Positions 20,380-29,178 of a DNA stretch of 64,000 nucleotides are shown here, one piece after another. The DNA comes from an uncultured Bacteroidales bacterium (GTDB lineage: Bacteria; Bacteroidota; Bacteroidia; Bacteroidales; Paludibacteraceae): assembly GCA_902784425.1 (NCBI GenBank), contig CACZUS010000001.1:42337-106336 (forward strand), read 5' to 3'. How positions within the stretch are numbered: position 1 is the stretch's first letter; the number at the start of each line of letters is the position of its first letter. The position numbers and the translations under genes are program-made. The notes below the pieces were generated by a model. The model saw only the letters and a list, made by a program, of their open reading frames with translations. It did not search any database and had not been told where the DNA came from.

Positions 20380-20769
20380 ATGGCAAAAAAAGCAGTAGCA
20401 ACCAAAAAAAAGGTAGTAAAAGTTGACGCAATTGGACAATTGCATGTACATTCATCTTTTAACAATATCATAGTTTCATTAGCAAACTCTGAGGGTCAGA
20501 TTATTTCATGGTCATCAGCTGGTAAGATGGGATTCCGTGGTTCAAAGAAGAACACTCCATATGCAGCACAGATGGCAGCTCAGGATTGTGCTAAAGCAGC
20601 CTATGATTTAGGTTTAAGGAAAGTTAAGGCATACGTAAAAGGTCCAGGTAATGGCCGTGAGTCTGCAATTCGTACCATCCATGGTGCAGGAATTGAGGTG
20701 ATGGAAATTATCGACGTAACACCACTACCACATAATGGTTGTCGACCACCTAAAAAACGTAGAGTATAA
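20380..20769 (+). CDS. rpsK: 30S ribosomal protein S11
   Basis: Platform protein near the mRNA exit, 129 residues. It has [20 protein letters not shown] and ends in [18 protein letters not shown], the family signature. The 113-nt spacer after it is the longest in the alpha set. Confidence 0.99.
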   Translation: MAKKAVATKKKVVKVDAIGQLHVHSSFNNIIVSLANSEGQIISWSSAGKMGFRGSKKNTPYAAQMAAQDCAKAAYDLGLRKVKAYVKGPGNGRESAIRTIHGAGIEVMEIIDVTPLPHNGCRPPKKRRV

Positions 20770-20882
20770 TTTTATATTTATTACAAACAGCTTTCGAATC
20801 TCGCATTGTGAATGATTGCAATTTAATCCTCTCTGCAATCGCGGCTGCACGGTTCAAGGTTTGGAATTAATAATTAAAAAAA
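20770..20882 (+). promoter_or_regulatory. Long rpsK-rpsD spacer with a hairpin, possible S4 leader
   Basis: GATTGCA (20814-20820) pairs with TGCAATC (20834-20840) around a 13-nt loop, inside a spacer that is more GC-rich than the neighbouring gaps. S4 often controls its own gene or operon in other bacteria. A role here is inference; I see no terminator T-run, so a translational mechanism would be more likely. Confidence 0.35.
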
Positions 20883-21488
20883 ATGGCTAGATACACAGGT
20901 CCAAAAACTAAGATTGCGCGTCGTTTTGGAGAACCAATTTTCGGTCCAGATAAGATTTTGGCAAAAAGAAATTTTCCTCCCGGACAACATGGCGTAAATA
21001 GAAGAAAGAAGTCTTCTGAGTACGGTATTCAGTTGAACGAGAAGCAAAAGGCTAAATATACTTATGGCGTTTTAGAAAGACAATTCCGTAATTTGTTCGA
21101 GAAAGCTTCTGCAACAAAGGGTATTACCGGTGAGGTATTATTACAATTATTGGAGACTCGTCTTGATAATGTAGTTTATCGTTTAGGTATAGCTCCTACA
21201 AGAGCAGCAGCTCGTCAGTTAGTATCACACTGCCACATCGTTGTTGATGGTGAGGTGGTTAATATTCCTTCATACTCTGTTAAACCAGGTCAAGTAGTAG
21301 GTGTTCGTGAGAGATCTAAATCTCTTGAGGTTATCGAAAATTCTTTGACAGGTTTCAATCATAGCAAATATGCATGGTTAGAGTGGGATGGATCTTCATT
21401 GTCTGGTAAATTCTTGCATCTTCCAGAAAGAGCTGATATTCCAGAGAATATTAAAGAACAATTGATCGTCGAACTTTACTCTAAATAA
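20883..21488 (+). CDS. rpsD: 30S ribosomal protein S4
   Basis: Primary 16S rRNA-binding protein, 201 residues. It begins [21 protein letters not shown] and contains the S4 RNA-binding motif ([26 protein letters not shown]). The N-terminal part has no zinc-binding Cys cluster. It precedes rpoA by 10 nt. Confidence 0.99.
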   Translation: MARYTGPKTKIARRFGEPIFGPDKILAKRNFPPGQHGVNRRKKSSEYGIQLNEKQKAKYTYGVLERQFRNLFEKASATKGITGEVLLQLLETRLDNVVYRLGIAPTRAAARQLVSHCHIVVDGEVVNIPSYSVKPGQVVGVRERSKSLEVIENSLTGFNHSKYAWLEWDGSSLSGKFLHLPERADIPENIKEQLIVELYSK

Positions 21489-21498
21489 TAACTGATCC

Positions 21499-22488
21499 AT
21501 GGCAATTTTAGCATTTCAAAAACCTGATAAAGTAATAATGTTGGAAGCGGACAACTTCTACGGAAAGTTTGAGTTCCGTCCGCTAGAACCCGGTTATGGT
21601 ATTACTGTTGGTAATGCTTTAAGGCGTATATTGCTCTCTTCTTTGGAAGGTTTTGCAATAACTTCCATTAAGATAGATGGTGTGGATCATGAGTTCTCTG
21701 TTATTCCTGGAGTTATTGAGGATGTTACTAACGTGATTCTTAATCTAAAACAAGTACGTTTTAAGCAGAAAGTTGAAGAATTTGATAGCGAAAAAGTAAC
21801 TATTAATGTTTCTGGTACCGAATTTAAAGCAGGTGATATTGCTAAACATTTGTCCGGTTTCGATGTCCTCAATCCTGATTTTGTAATCTGTCGCTTGGAT
21901 AAAAGCGCAAGCTTTAATATCGAAATTAATATCGGTAAAGGTCGCGGTTACGTTCCAGCTGACGAAAACAAAATTCCTGGCTCTGAGATTGGCGTTCTTG
22001 CTATAGACTCTATCTATACACCTATTCGTAACGTTAAATATGCAGTTGAGAATTATCGTGTGGAGCAAAAAACTGACTACGAAAAGTTGGTGATTGAAAT
22101 CTCTACTGATGGTTCTATCCACCCTAAAGATGCTTTGAAAGAAGCTGCTAAAATTCTTATTTATCACTTTATGTTGTTCTCTGATGAAAAGATTACTCTT
22201 GATTCTGCAGACGAAAGTGCTAATGAGGAATTTGACGAGGAGGTTCTTCATATGCGTCAGTTGCTTAAAACTAAATTGGTCGACATGGACCTCTCCGTTC
22301 GTGCGCTTAACTGCTTGAAAGCTGCTGATGTTGAAACTTTAGGTGAATTAGTCGTATTTAATAAGAGCGATTTGCTTAAGTTTAGAAACTTCGGTAAGAA
22401 GTCATTGACAGAGTTAGACCAATTGTTGGATACCTTGAATCTTTCATTTGGTATGGATATCTCAAAGTATAAATTAGATAAAGATTAA
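21499..22488 (+). CDS. rpoA: RNA polymerase alpha subunit
   Basis: Assembly platform and promoter-contacting subunit of RNA polymerase, 329 residues. The N-terminal dimerisation domain is clear ([19 protein letters not shown]). The C-terminal domain, from about residue 250, has the helix-hairpin-helix segment [19 protein letters not shown] and the [13 protein letters not shown] motif. Confidence 0.99.
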   Translation: MAILAFQKPDKVIMLEADNFYGKFEFRPLEPGYGITVGNALRRILLSSLEGFAITSIKIDGVDHEFSVIPGVIEDVTNVILNLKQVRFKQKVEEFDSEKVTINVSGTEFKAGDIAKHLSGFDVLNPDFVICRLDKSASFNIEINIGKGRGYVPADENKIPGSEIGVLAIDSIYTPIRNVKYAVENYRVEQKTDYEKLVIEISTDGSIHPKDALKEAAKILIYHFMLFSDEKITLDSADESANEEFDEEVLHMRQLLKTKLVDMDLSVRALNCLKAADVETLGELVVFNKSDLLKFRNFGKKSLTELDQLLDTLNLSFGMDISKYKLDKD

Positions 22489-22493
22489 TTAAA

Positions 22494-22979
22494 ATGAGAC
22501 ATAATAAAAAATTCAACCATCTTGGAAGACAAAAAGCTCACAGAGATGCGTTGCTTGCTAACTTGGCTATCTCTTTGATTATGCATAAGAGAATCAATAC
22601 AACTACTGCTAAGGCTAAAGCCCTAAGAAAGTATGTTGAGCCATTATTGACAAAGGCAAAGGACGATTCTACTAACTCTCGTCGTGTTGTGTTTAGCTAC
22701 TTGCAAAACAAACAAGCTGTTACTGAATTGTTCCGCGAAATTGCTCAAAAAATCGCTGATCGTCCAGGTGGTTACACTCGTATTATCAAAACTGGTTTCC
22801 GTTTGGATGACGCTGCTGAAATGTGCTTCATCGAACTTGTTGACTACAATGACAACATGTCGAAGACTAAAACAGCTAAGAAGAGCACTAAAACTCGTCG
22901 TTCTTCTAAAAAGAAGGTTGATGAGGCTGCTGCTCCAGCTGCTGAACTTGAAGCTCCAGCTCAAGAATCTGCTGAATAA
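22494..22979 (+). CDS. rplQ: 50S ribosomal protein L17 with C-terminal extension
   Basis: Large-subunit protein at the tunnel exit, 161 residues. The core ([20 protein letters not shown] to FIELVDYND) spans about 120 residues. The last 40 are a low-complexity tail rich in Lys, Ser, Ala and Glu ([20 protein letters not shown]). Last gene of the ribosomal locus, followed by a terminator. Confidence 0.98.
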   Translation: MRHNKKFNHLGRQKAHRDALLANLAISLIMHKRINTTTAKAKALRKYVEPLLTKAKDDSTNSRRVVFSYLQNKQAVTELFREIAQKIADRPGGYTRIIKTGFRLDDAAEMCFIELVDYNDNMSKTKTAKKSTKTRRSSKKKVDEAAAPAAELEAPAQESAE

Positions 22980-22997
22980 TTCTATTCGCATATTTTT

Positions 22998-23028
22998 AAA
23001 AAGCCACACTTTTACGTGTGGCTTTTTT
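22998..23028 (+). terminator. Terminator of the ribosomal locus
   Basis: AAGCCACAC (23001-23009) pairs with GTGTGGCTT (23016-23024), extended by A-T pairs on both sides, with a 6-nt loop and a T-run. It lies 18 nt after the rplQ stop. Confidence 0.92.
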
Positions 23029-23057
23029 GTTGCCTTAAAAGTTTATTTGTAGTTTTG
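23026..23057 (+). promoter_or_regulatory. pyrH promoter
   Basis: TTTG (23026-23029) and TAGTTTTG (23050-23057) are 20 nt apart, a full consensus match. The -33 box is made from the last bases of the rplQ terminator T-run. The predicted start near 23063 leaves a leader of about 58 nt. Confidence 0.75.
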
Positions 23058-23120
23058 CATTACTCCATTCCTTTTGATGGGGTATTTTTTGTGTTATAAA
23101 GCAATTTATTTTTTCCTACA

Positions 23121-23828
23121 ATGAAATATAATCGTATTCTATTAAAACTTAGTGGTGAATCGTTGATGGGCGCTCAAGGTTATGGCATCGACGAAAACAG
23201 ATTGTCTGATTATGCTTCTCAGTTGAAAGAAATAGCTGAGATGGGTGTTCAAATTGGTATCGTTATCGGTGGCGGTAATATCTTCCGTGGCTTGACTGGC
23301 GCAAAAAAAGGTTTCGACCGCGTCAAAGGTGATCAAATGGGTATGCTCGCTACTGTTATTAACGCTTTGGCCCTTAATTCTGCTCTCTCTGCCATTAACG
23401 TGAAGTGTAAGGTGTTGACTGCTATTCGCATGGAACCTATTGGTGAATTCTATACTAAGGATAGAGCGATTGATCTGTTAAATGCTGGTTATATCACCAT
23501 TTTTGCTGCTGGTACAAGTTGCCCTTATTTTACAACTGACACGGGCTCTTCTCTTCGTGGCTTGGAAATTGAAGCTGACGCTATGTTTAAAGGTACTCGC
23601 GTGGATGGTATCTATACGGCTGATCCTGAAAAAGATCCGACTGCCACTAAATACGACGACATCTCTTATGATGAAATCCTTAATAAGAACCTGAAAGTTA
23701 TGGATCTCTCCGCTACTGTAATGTGCAGAGATAATAATTTACCAATCGTTGTCTTTAATATGGACAAAGTGGGTAACTTGAAAAAGGTGATTATGGGCGA
23801 AAACATTGGTACTTATGTGCATCCATAA
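23121..23828 (+). CDS. pyrH: UMP kinase
   Basis: Cytoplasmic uridylate kinase of the amino-acid kinase family, converts UMP to UDP with ATP, 235 residues. Visible motifs are LLKLSGESLMG at the N-terminus, the phosphate loop GGGNIFRG (residues 52-59), and KGTRVDGIYTADPEKDP. It has its own promoter and is followed by a palindromic repeat. In other genomes pyrH is often next to tsf or frr; neither is here. Confidence 0.98.
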   Translation: MKYNRILLKLSGESLMGAQGYGIDENRLSDYASQLKEIAEMGVQIGIVIGGGNIFRGLTGAKKGFDRVKGDQMGMLATVINALALNSALSAINVKCKVLTAIRMEPIGEFYTKDRAIDLLNAGYITIFAAGTSCPYFTTDTGSSLRGLEIEADAMFKGTRVDGIYTADPEKDPTATKYDDISYDEILNKNLKVMDLSATVMCRDNNLPIVVFNMDKVGNLKKVIMGENIGTYVHP

Positions 23829-23840
23829 ACTGATTCGGTC

Positions 23841-23874
23841 ATAGTAGAGACGCAATGCATTGCGTCTTTACTAT
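23841..23874. repeat. GTAGAGACGC palindromic repeat, copy 1
   Basis: A 34-nt inverted repeat, all 17 positions paired (one as G-U). Its centre is GCAATGCATTGC and its arms carry GTAGAGACGC and the complement. Shared GTAGAGACGC arms occur at 28467 and 63056. It lies 12 nt after the pyrH stop and could also act as a weak terminator, though no T-run follows. Confidence 0.8.
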
Positions 23875-23943
23875 ATGGAAATCGAATGAAAATTCAAAAA
23901 TTCCACGAAATGAATTTATAGAACCTCCTTAAATGTTAGATTT

Positions 23944-24555
23944 ATGCTAGGAAGAGAAAAATGCAAATACCTTCGAGAAATCCGTAGAAGAATAGCTGCG
24001 GAGAATGATATCGAATTGATAACGAAAGAATGTACATTTAAAGGAGAATGTAAAGGTACGTGTCCGAAATGTGAAGCTGAGGTTTTATACTTAGAACGGG
24101 AGATTGATAAGAAAAAGAAGTTGGGTGAGATTGTTACAATTGCTGGACTTTCAATTGCTAGTTTCGTAAGTAATACCCTTCTTGCTTCTTGTACTGAAAA
24201 AACGGGTGATGTGGTTAGTGATGATTATGGCGTTTATGGACAGAATGTTAAAATAAGGGTGAAAGCTGAAAGAGAGACTCTTCACAAAAATATTGTTGAA
24301 TATTTAAACAGAGAGGGTAGGATTATCTCGGATGAGCGATCTAATAAAATGTATAGATTCTGTTTTACGGTGACAAAAGATGGTGAAATTCAGAATATTA
24401 TATTCTATGATGATGATACGCCTTGTAAGGATTTTATCATCTCATTACTCCAAAGTATACCGCAAGAGGAGTTGAATACGTTACAAGAAGATTGGTCGTT
24501 TGTTGTATGCTATGTTGTGAAGTGGGGAAATATAGAGTTTAGCCTTGGTCGTTAG
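23944..24555 (+). CDS. Cys-rich N-terminal domain membrane protein, possible TonB-like tail
   Basis: Function unknown, 203 residues. The N-terminus (MLGREKCKYLREIRRRIAAE) followed by Cys30-x5-Cys36-x3-Cys40-x2-Cys43 is a domain I recall from several Bacteroidales proteins, some annotated as TonB-type energy transducers. A charged segment and one hydrophobic helix (about residues 61-82) ending in LLASC follow, which would anchor it in the inner membrane. The rest (about 100-203) includes YRFCFTVTKDGEIQNI, which looks like the beta core of a TonB C-terminal domain, but is too divergent for me to call. The four spaced Cys could bind a metal or a cluster. It precedes a beta-barrel gene by 23 nt, so the two may be co-transcribed. 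Confidence 0.7.
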   Translation: MLGREKCKYLREIRRRIAAENDIELITKECTFKGECKGTCPKCEAEVLYLEREIDKKKKLGEIVTIAGLSIASFVSNTLLASCTEKTGDVVSDDYGVYGQNVKIRVKAERETLHKNIVEYLNREGRIISDERSNKMYRFCFTVTKDGEIQNIIFYDDDTPCKDFIISLLQSIPQEELNTLQEDWSFVVCYVVKWGNIEFSLGR

Positions 24556-24578
24556 TAAATCCACGAAATAAGACAAGC

Positions 24579-25238
24579 ATGAAAAAGATTATACTATTAC
24601 TTGTTTCATTGTGCACGATAAACTTATATGCACAGGATGAGGAGGCAGAGACGGTTAAATCTGCTTACTATTCTAATGGGTTTAAAATGCGAATCGATAG
24701 AATCACATTCGGATTTAATACGATATACGATTGGGATAAAAAAGATCGATTTCTAAATTTCACGAATGGTCTTTCTCTGAACTTTGGATACCAATGTAAC
24801 AAACATCTCTATTATGGAATAGGAACCGAAATCAGAGCGAAACTTGATTTTTGGTTTACTACTCTTTCTTTGCCTATTTATGCAGATGTCCAGTTAAGTG
24901 TCTCTGATAAAAGAGTATCTCCCTATTTCGGTCTGAAGTTTGGTGGATGTGTTAGTTTGAGAGGTGATTGTAATGCTTATTATAATCTCTACCAACGAGA
25001 GGATGGAAAGTGGTTTCATGAGGATTTTAGTAATAAAGACGAACAAAAAGGATTATATATTCATCCCGAAATAGGTGTTAGATTTCGAATCGTCGGGATC
25101 GGTATAGGTATGCAATTTGTTGAAAGTGTAAGAGAATCAATAATTTACAATAGTCAATTTCAAACTGTAGAAAAGGAAAGACACAAAAGTTTTGATGTGG
25201 GTGGTAATTTGATATTGTCTTTCCGTATTGGTCTGTAA
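24579..25238 (+). CDS. Predicted outer-membrane beta-barrel protein
   Basis: 219 residues with a signal peptide (MKKIILLLVSLCTINLYAQ, cleaved before DEE). The mature part alternates polar and aromatic residues, typical of small 8-strand-type barrels of Bacteroidota, and ends in a barrel-like strand (GGNLILSFRIGL). Motifs such as GYQCNKHLYYGIGTEIRAK and VSPYFGLKFGG fit the porin-like outer-membrane family. No specific function can be assigned. It is probably co-transcribed with the Cys-rich gene upstream. Confidence 0.75.
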   Translation: MKKIILLLVSLCTINLYAQDEEAETVKSAYYSNGFKMRIDRITFGFNTIYDWDKKDRFLNFTNGLSLNFGYQCNKHLYYGIGTEIRAKLDFWFTTLSLPIYADVQLSVSDKRVSPYFGLKFGGCVSLRGDCNAYYNLYQREDGKWFHEDFSNKDEQKGLYIHPEIGVRFRIVGIGIGMQFVESVRESIIYNSQFQTVEKERHKSFDVGGNLILSFRIGL

Positions 25239-25254
25239 ATTTATTTTCTTAGAA

Positions 25255-25286
25255 TTTGGTGAATTAATAAAAAGCACATATATTTG
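25255..25286 (+). promoter_or_regulatory. Promoter of the leu operon
   Basis: TTTG (25255-25258) and TATATTTG (25279-25286) are 20 nt apart, a full consensus match. The predicted start near 25292 leaves a leader of about 200 nt before leuA. That leader begins with a small hairpin (AAAGAGG at 25295-25301 with CCTCTTT at 25312-25318). Confidence 0.8.
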
Positions 25287-25338
25287 TCCCCGAAAAAGAG
25301 GTGCATAATTTCCTCTTTCCAAAAAAGAAAAAAACAGA

Positions 25339-25401
25339 ATGAATTTTATAATTAACATTAACATTATTTTCATTATTCTCTTGCGTAGCTTGAGGAAGTG
25401 A
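25339..25401 (+). CDS. Ile/Leu leader peptide of the leu operon
   Basis: A 20-codon open frame reading MNFIININIIFIILLRSLRK. Seven of 20 residues are Ile and three are Leu, with the Ile codons mostly ATT and Leu-Leu adjacent (CTC TTG). Its end overlaps the first arm of an antiterminator hairpin, the geometry of a ribosome-controlled attenuator. The peptide itself is not expected to have a function; ribosome stalling on it when charged tRNA-Ile or tRNA-Leu is scarce is the signal. No Shine-Dalgarno is seen, as is common here. The composition, place and overlap together make chance unlikely. Confidence 0.8.
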   Translation: MNFIININIIFIILLRSLRK

Positions 25402-25468
25402 GAATGTGTGTGTTATATTTAAAGATATTGAGCCTTTCTCACTTCCCGTGAGAAAGGCTTTTTTTTTA
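25394..25468 (+). promoter_or_regulatory. Attenuator of the leu operon (antiterminator and terminator)
   Basis: The terminator is a perfect 12-bp stem, AGCCTTTCTCAC (25431-25442) with GTGAGAAAGGCT (25448-25459), 5-nt loop and a run of T to 25468. The competing antiterminator is GGAAGTGAGAA (25394-25404) with TTCTCACTTCC (25436-25446), 11 perfect pairs that use the left arm and loop of the terminator. The leader stop codon (25399-25401) lies inside the antiterminator arm. A ribosome that finishes the leader hides that arm, so the terminator forms. A ribosome stalled on the Ile/Leu codons leaves it free, so leuA is transcribed. Confidence 0.88.
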
Positions 25469-25492
25469 CGGTGTTTTTAAATTTATACATAT

Positions 25493-26995
25493 ATGAGCGA
25501 TAGATTATTTATTTTTGACACAACACTTCGAGATGGAGAGCAAGTTCCTGGTTGCCAGTTGAATACAATTGAAAAGATTCAAGTGGCAAAACAATTGGAA
25601 TTGTTAGGTGTTGACGTTATTGAAGCAGGATTTCCTATTTCTAGTCCTGGTGATTTCAATTCGGTAATAGAAATATCTAAAGCAGTAACATGGCCTACGA
25701 TTTGTGCTTTAACCAGAGCAGTGGAAAAGGACATCGATGTGGCTGTAGATGCTTTAAAGTTTGCAAAACACAAGCGAATACATACGGGTATTGGAACATC
25801 TGATTTGCACATTAAGTATAAATTTAATTCCACACCAGAAGAGATAATTGAAAGAGCTGTTTCGGCGGTGAAATATGCTAAGAAATTTGTTGAGGATGTT
25901 GAGTTTTATGCGGAAGATGCGGGCAGAACAGACAATGAATATTTAGCTCGTGTGACAGAAGCCGTTATCAAGGCTGGTGCTACAGTGGTTAATATCCCTG
26001 ATACCACGGGATTCCGTATTCCTTTTGAGTATGGAGAGAAGATAAAGTATATTATGGAACATGTGGATGCTTTATCTGCAGGGAAGGCAATCTTATCTAC
26101 TCATTGCCATAATGATTTAGGAATGGCAACGGCCAATACTGTTGCGGGTGTCTTAAATGGTGCCCGTCAGGTGGAGGTGACTATCAATGGAGTGGGAGAG
26201 AGAGCTGGAAACACTTCATTGGAAGAAATTGCCATGATTTTTAAAACTCATCCAGATTTAAATATTGAGACTAATATTAACACGACCAAGATTTATCAGA
26301 CGAGTCGAATGGTTTCCAGCCTAATGAATATGCCTGTTCAGCCGAACAAGGCAATCGTCGGTAAGAATGCCTTCGCTCATTCGTCTGGAATTCATCAGGA
26401 TGGTGTTTTGAAAAATGCGGAAACGTATGAAATTATGGATCCTAAGGATGTCGGAATTGATGATAATGCAATTGTTCTGACGGCAAGAAGCGGTCGCGCT
26501 GCATTAAAGCATCGCCTACATGTGTTAGGTGTTGATGTTGATGGAGAGAAGCTCGATTCACTGTACGAGGAGTTCTTAAAATTAGCGGATAAGAAGAAAG
26601 AGTTGAATGATGATGATATCCTTATGCTTGCTGGTGTGGAAAGAACAAGAGACCATCACATCAAATTAGACTTCTTACAGGTTACAAGTGGTTTAGGTGT
26701 TCGTCCGGTTGCTAGCATCGGACTGGACATTGCAGGAGAAAAATTTGTCGCTGCATCATCTGGAAATGGTCCGGTGGATGCTGCAATCAAGGCTCTGAAA
26801 GTGATTATAAAAAGAAATATGCTACTCAAGGAATTTACGATACAAGCCATTAATAAGGGAAGTGATGATATCGGAAAAGTTCACATGCAGGTTGAACATG
26901 ATGGTGCTGTTTACTATGGATTTGGTGCAAACACTGATATCGTAACGGCTTCTGTAGAGGCGTATATTGATTGTATAAATAAATTTAGAAAGTAG
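25493..26995 (+). CDS. leuA: 2-Isopropylmalate synthase
   Basis: First committed step of leucine synthesis: 2-ketoisovalerate plus acetyl-CoA to 2-isopropylmalate, 500 residues. The catalytic signature [13 protein letters not shown] is at residues 8-20, and the metal-binding HCHND with the [14 protein letters not shown] motif follows in the DRE-TIM barrel. The C-terminal part from about residue 390 ([20 protein letters not shown]) is the LeuA regulatory domain, which binds leucine in known enzymes. First structural gene after the attenuator; 23 nt before leuC. Confidence 0.97.
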   Translation: MSDRLFIFDTTLRDGEQVPGCQLNTIEKIQVAKQLELLGVDVIEAGFPISSPGDFNSVIEISKAVTWPTICALTRAVEKDIDVAVDALKFAKHKRIHTGIGTSDLHIKYKFNSTPEEIIERAVSAVKYAKKFVEDVEFYAEDAGRTDNEYLARVTEAVIKAGATVVNIPDTTGFRIPFEYGEKIKYIMEHVDALSAGKAILSTHCHNDLGMATANTVAGVLNGARQVEVTINGVGERAGNTSLEEIAMIFKTHPDLNIETNINTTKIYQTSRMVSSLMNMPVQPNKAIVGKNAFAHSSGIHQDGVLKNAETYEIMDPKDVGIDDNAIVLTARSGRAALKHRLHVLGVDVDGEKLDSLYEEFLKLADKKKELNDDDILMLAGVERTRDHHIKLDFLQVTSGLGVRPVASIGLDIAGEKFVAASSGNGPVDAAIKALKVIIKRNMLLKEFTIQAINKGSDDIGKVHMQVEHDGAVYYGFGANTDIVTASVEAYIDCINKFRK

Positions 26996-27018
26996 TCATT
27001 TCACTAAGATTCATATTT

Positions 27019-28413
27019 ATGGGAAAAACATTATTTGATAAAATATGGGATGCTCATGTCGTGTCTCAGATTGAGGATGGACCTACCGTCCTGTATATAG
27101 ATCGCCTTTACGGTCACGAGGTGACCACTCCTCAGGCTTTTGACACACTTAGAGATAAGGGTATAAAGGCTTTCCGTCCGGAACGTATCGTGGCAATGCC
27201 TGACCATAACACTCCGTCAGATCAGCAGGATGAAATTCATGATCCTGTGGGGAAAAAACAGGTGGAGACATTAAAGGCGAATTGCCAGGAATTTAATATT
27301 AAACACTTCCCTATGGGGTCGAAAGACAATGGAATTATCCATGTTGTTGGTCCTGAAAAGGCTCTTTCTCTTCCTGGAATGACTATTGTGTGTGGCGATT
27401 CTCATACCTCTACTCATGGCGCTGTTGGTGCGATTGCAATGGGTATCGGAACAAGTGAGGTGGCTCAGGTCTTGGCTTCTCAGTGTATCCTTCAGTCTAA
27501 ACCTAAGACGATGCGTATAAACATTGAGGGTACGTTGAATCCGGGTGTGACGGCTAAGGACGTTGCATTATATATCATGGCTAAAATGACCACTTCTGGG
27601 GCAACGGGTTATGCTGTTGAATATGCAGGTAGTACAATTCGTAATATGTCGATGGAAGGTCGTCTGACCCTTTCCAACTTGTCAATCGAAATGGGTTCTC
27701 GTGCAGGATTGATTGCCCCTGATGAAACTACATTCGCCTACTTGAAAGGTAGAGAATTTGCGCCTAAAGGTGCAGAATGGGATAAAGCGGTGGAACAATG
27801 GAGAAAATTGAAGAGTGACGACGATGCGGTATTTGACAAAGAGGTTACTTATCGTGCGGAAGATATTGAACCTCGTATCACTTATGGTACGAATCCAGGT
27901 GCAGGTATCGCTATTAATGAGTCAATACCTACTTTGAATGAGATTCCATCTTCTGAAAAGACTCAGTTTATAAACATGTTGGAATATATGCAGTTGAAAG
28001 AGGGACAAAAGTTAGAAGGTGTTCCTGTCGATTATGTCTTTTTAGGTGCTTGTACCAATGGAAGAATCGAGGATTTCCGTGCATTTGCATCGATCGTTAA
28101 GGGAAGGAAGAAGTCCCCTAATGTAGTCGCTTGGTTGGTGCCAGGCTCATGGTTGGTTCGTCAGCAAGTCATAGATGAAGGTATTGATGTTGTTCTGAAA
28201 GAGGCTGGCTTTGAACTGAGATTACCATCTTGTTCATCTTGTTTGGCTATGAATCCTGATAAAGTGCCTGCTGGTAAGTTGGCTATTTCCACAAGCAACC
28301 GTAATTTCGTCGGTCGTCAAGGTCCGGGCGCACGTACTGTTTTAGCATCACCTTTGGTGGTTGCCGCAAGTGCAGTTACAGGAAAAATCACGGATCCAAG
28401 AAAGTTAATATAA
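27019..28413 (+). CDS. leuC: 3-Isopropylmalate dehydratase large subunit
   Basis: Aconitase-family isomerase subunit, with LeuD converts 2- to 3-isopropylmalate (and citramalate to 3-methylmalate in organisms with the citramalate route), 464 residues. The 4Fe-4S ligands are visible: Cys345 in [10 protein letters not shown] and Cys405 and Cys408 in CSSCLAMN. Other family motifs are [14 protein letters not shown] and [20 protein letters not shown] 138-nt gap with a palindromic repeat separates it from leuD. Confidence 0.98.
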   Translation: MGKTLFDKIWDAHVVSQIEDGPTVLYIDRLYGHEVTTPQAFDTLRDKGIKAFRPERIVAMPDHNTPSDQQDEIHDPVGKKQVETLKANCQEFNIKHFPMGSKDNGIIHVVGPEKALSLPGMTIVCGDSHTSTHGAVGAIAMGIGTSEVAQVLASQCILQSKPKTMRINIEGTLNPGVTAKDVALYIMAKMTTSGATGYAVEYAGSTIRNMSMEGRLTLSNLSIEMGSRAGLIAPDETTFAYLKGREFAPKGAEWDKAVEQWRKLKSDDDAVFDKEVTYRAEDIEPRITYGTNPGAGIAINESIPTLNEIPSSEKTQFINMLEYMQLKEGQKLEGVPVDYVFLGACTNGRIEDFRAFASIVKGRKKSPNVVAWLVPGSWLVRQQVIDEGIDVVLKEAGFELRLPSCSSCLAMNPDKVPAGKLAISTSNRNFVGRQGPGARTVLASPLVVAASAVTGKITDPRKLI

Positions 28414-28469
28414 ATTGTGGAGTAATAAATTTTTCGATGTTTTTGATATTTTTCGGTAAGGTCACCGTA

Positions 28470-28491
28470 GAGACGCATGGCCATGCGTCTC
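28470..28491. repeat. GTAGAGACGC palindromic repeat, copy 2
   Basis: A perfect 22-nt palindrome made of GAGACGCATGG and its complement, preceded by CGTA like the other copies. It sits in the leuC-leuD gap inside the operon, so it will be present in the mRNA as a hairpin with no loop. No T-run follows, so termination is unlikely. Confidence 0.8.
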
Positions 28492-28551
28492 AACAAATTA
28501 AAAAAAAGCACGAAAAGAATCTATATCTCCCACATCTAATAAAGTATCATT

Positions 28552-29178
28552 ATGAGTAAACAAAAATTTGATATAATACAGTCAACATGTATTCCTATTG
28601 GAATCGATAATTGCAACACGGATCTGATTATCCCTGCTCGTTATTTAGCGAGTACGACGCGCGATCCTAAATTCTTCGGAGATGCTTTCATGCGTGATCT
28701 TCGTTATGATGAAAACGGGAATGTTAAGCCAGATTTCGTGATGAACCATCCTGATTTTTCGGAGACTCCACATAAGGGCGTCCATGAGATTATCGTAGGT
28801 GGACAGAACTGGGGCTCCGGTTCGAGTCGTGAACATGCCGCTTGGGCTATCGCAGGTTATGGCGTACGGGTTGTGATTTCCAGTAGTTTTGCTGATATCC
28901 ATAGAAACAACCTTCTGAATTGTTTTGTGCTCCCTGTCGTTGTCAGTCGGGAGTTTCAACAGGAACTCTTCCGATGCATAGAGGAAAATCCTAAGATGCA
29001 AGTCAGAGTTGACGTGCCCAATCAAACAGTAACCAATTTGGCTACGGGTCATAGTGAACATTTTGAAATAAATAGTTACAAGAAATATTGTCTGATGAAC
29101 GCTTTGGATGATATCGATTTCTTGCTCGAAAATAAAGAGAAGATAGAGGAATGGGAACAGAAAAGGGAAAATATGTAA
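28552..29178 (+). CDS. leuD: 3-Isopropylmalate dehydratase small subunit
   Basis: Swivel-domain partner of LeuC, 208 residues, normal length. Motifs are CNTDLIIPARYL near the N-terminus, GGQNWGSGSSREHAAWA (the substrate-binding loop) and SSFADIHRNNLLNCFVLP. Its last 28 bases overlap the start of the citramalate synthase gene, indicating coupled translation. Confidence 0.98.
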   Translation: MSKQKFDIIQSTCIPIGIDNCNTDLIIPARYLASTTRDPKFFGDAFMRDLRYDENGNVKPDFVMNHPDFSETPHKGVHEIIVGGQNWGSGSSREHAAWAIAGYGVRVVISSSFADIHRNNLLNCFVLPVVVSREFQQELFRCIEENPKMQVRVDVPNQTVTNLATGHSEHFEINSYKKYCLMNALDDIDFLLENKEKIEEWEQKRENM

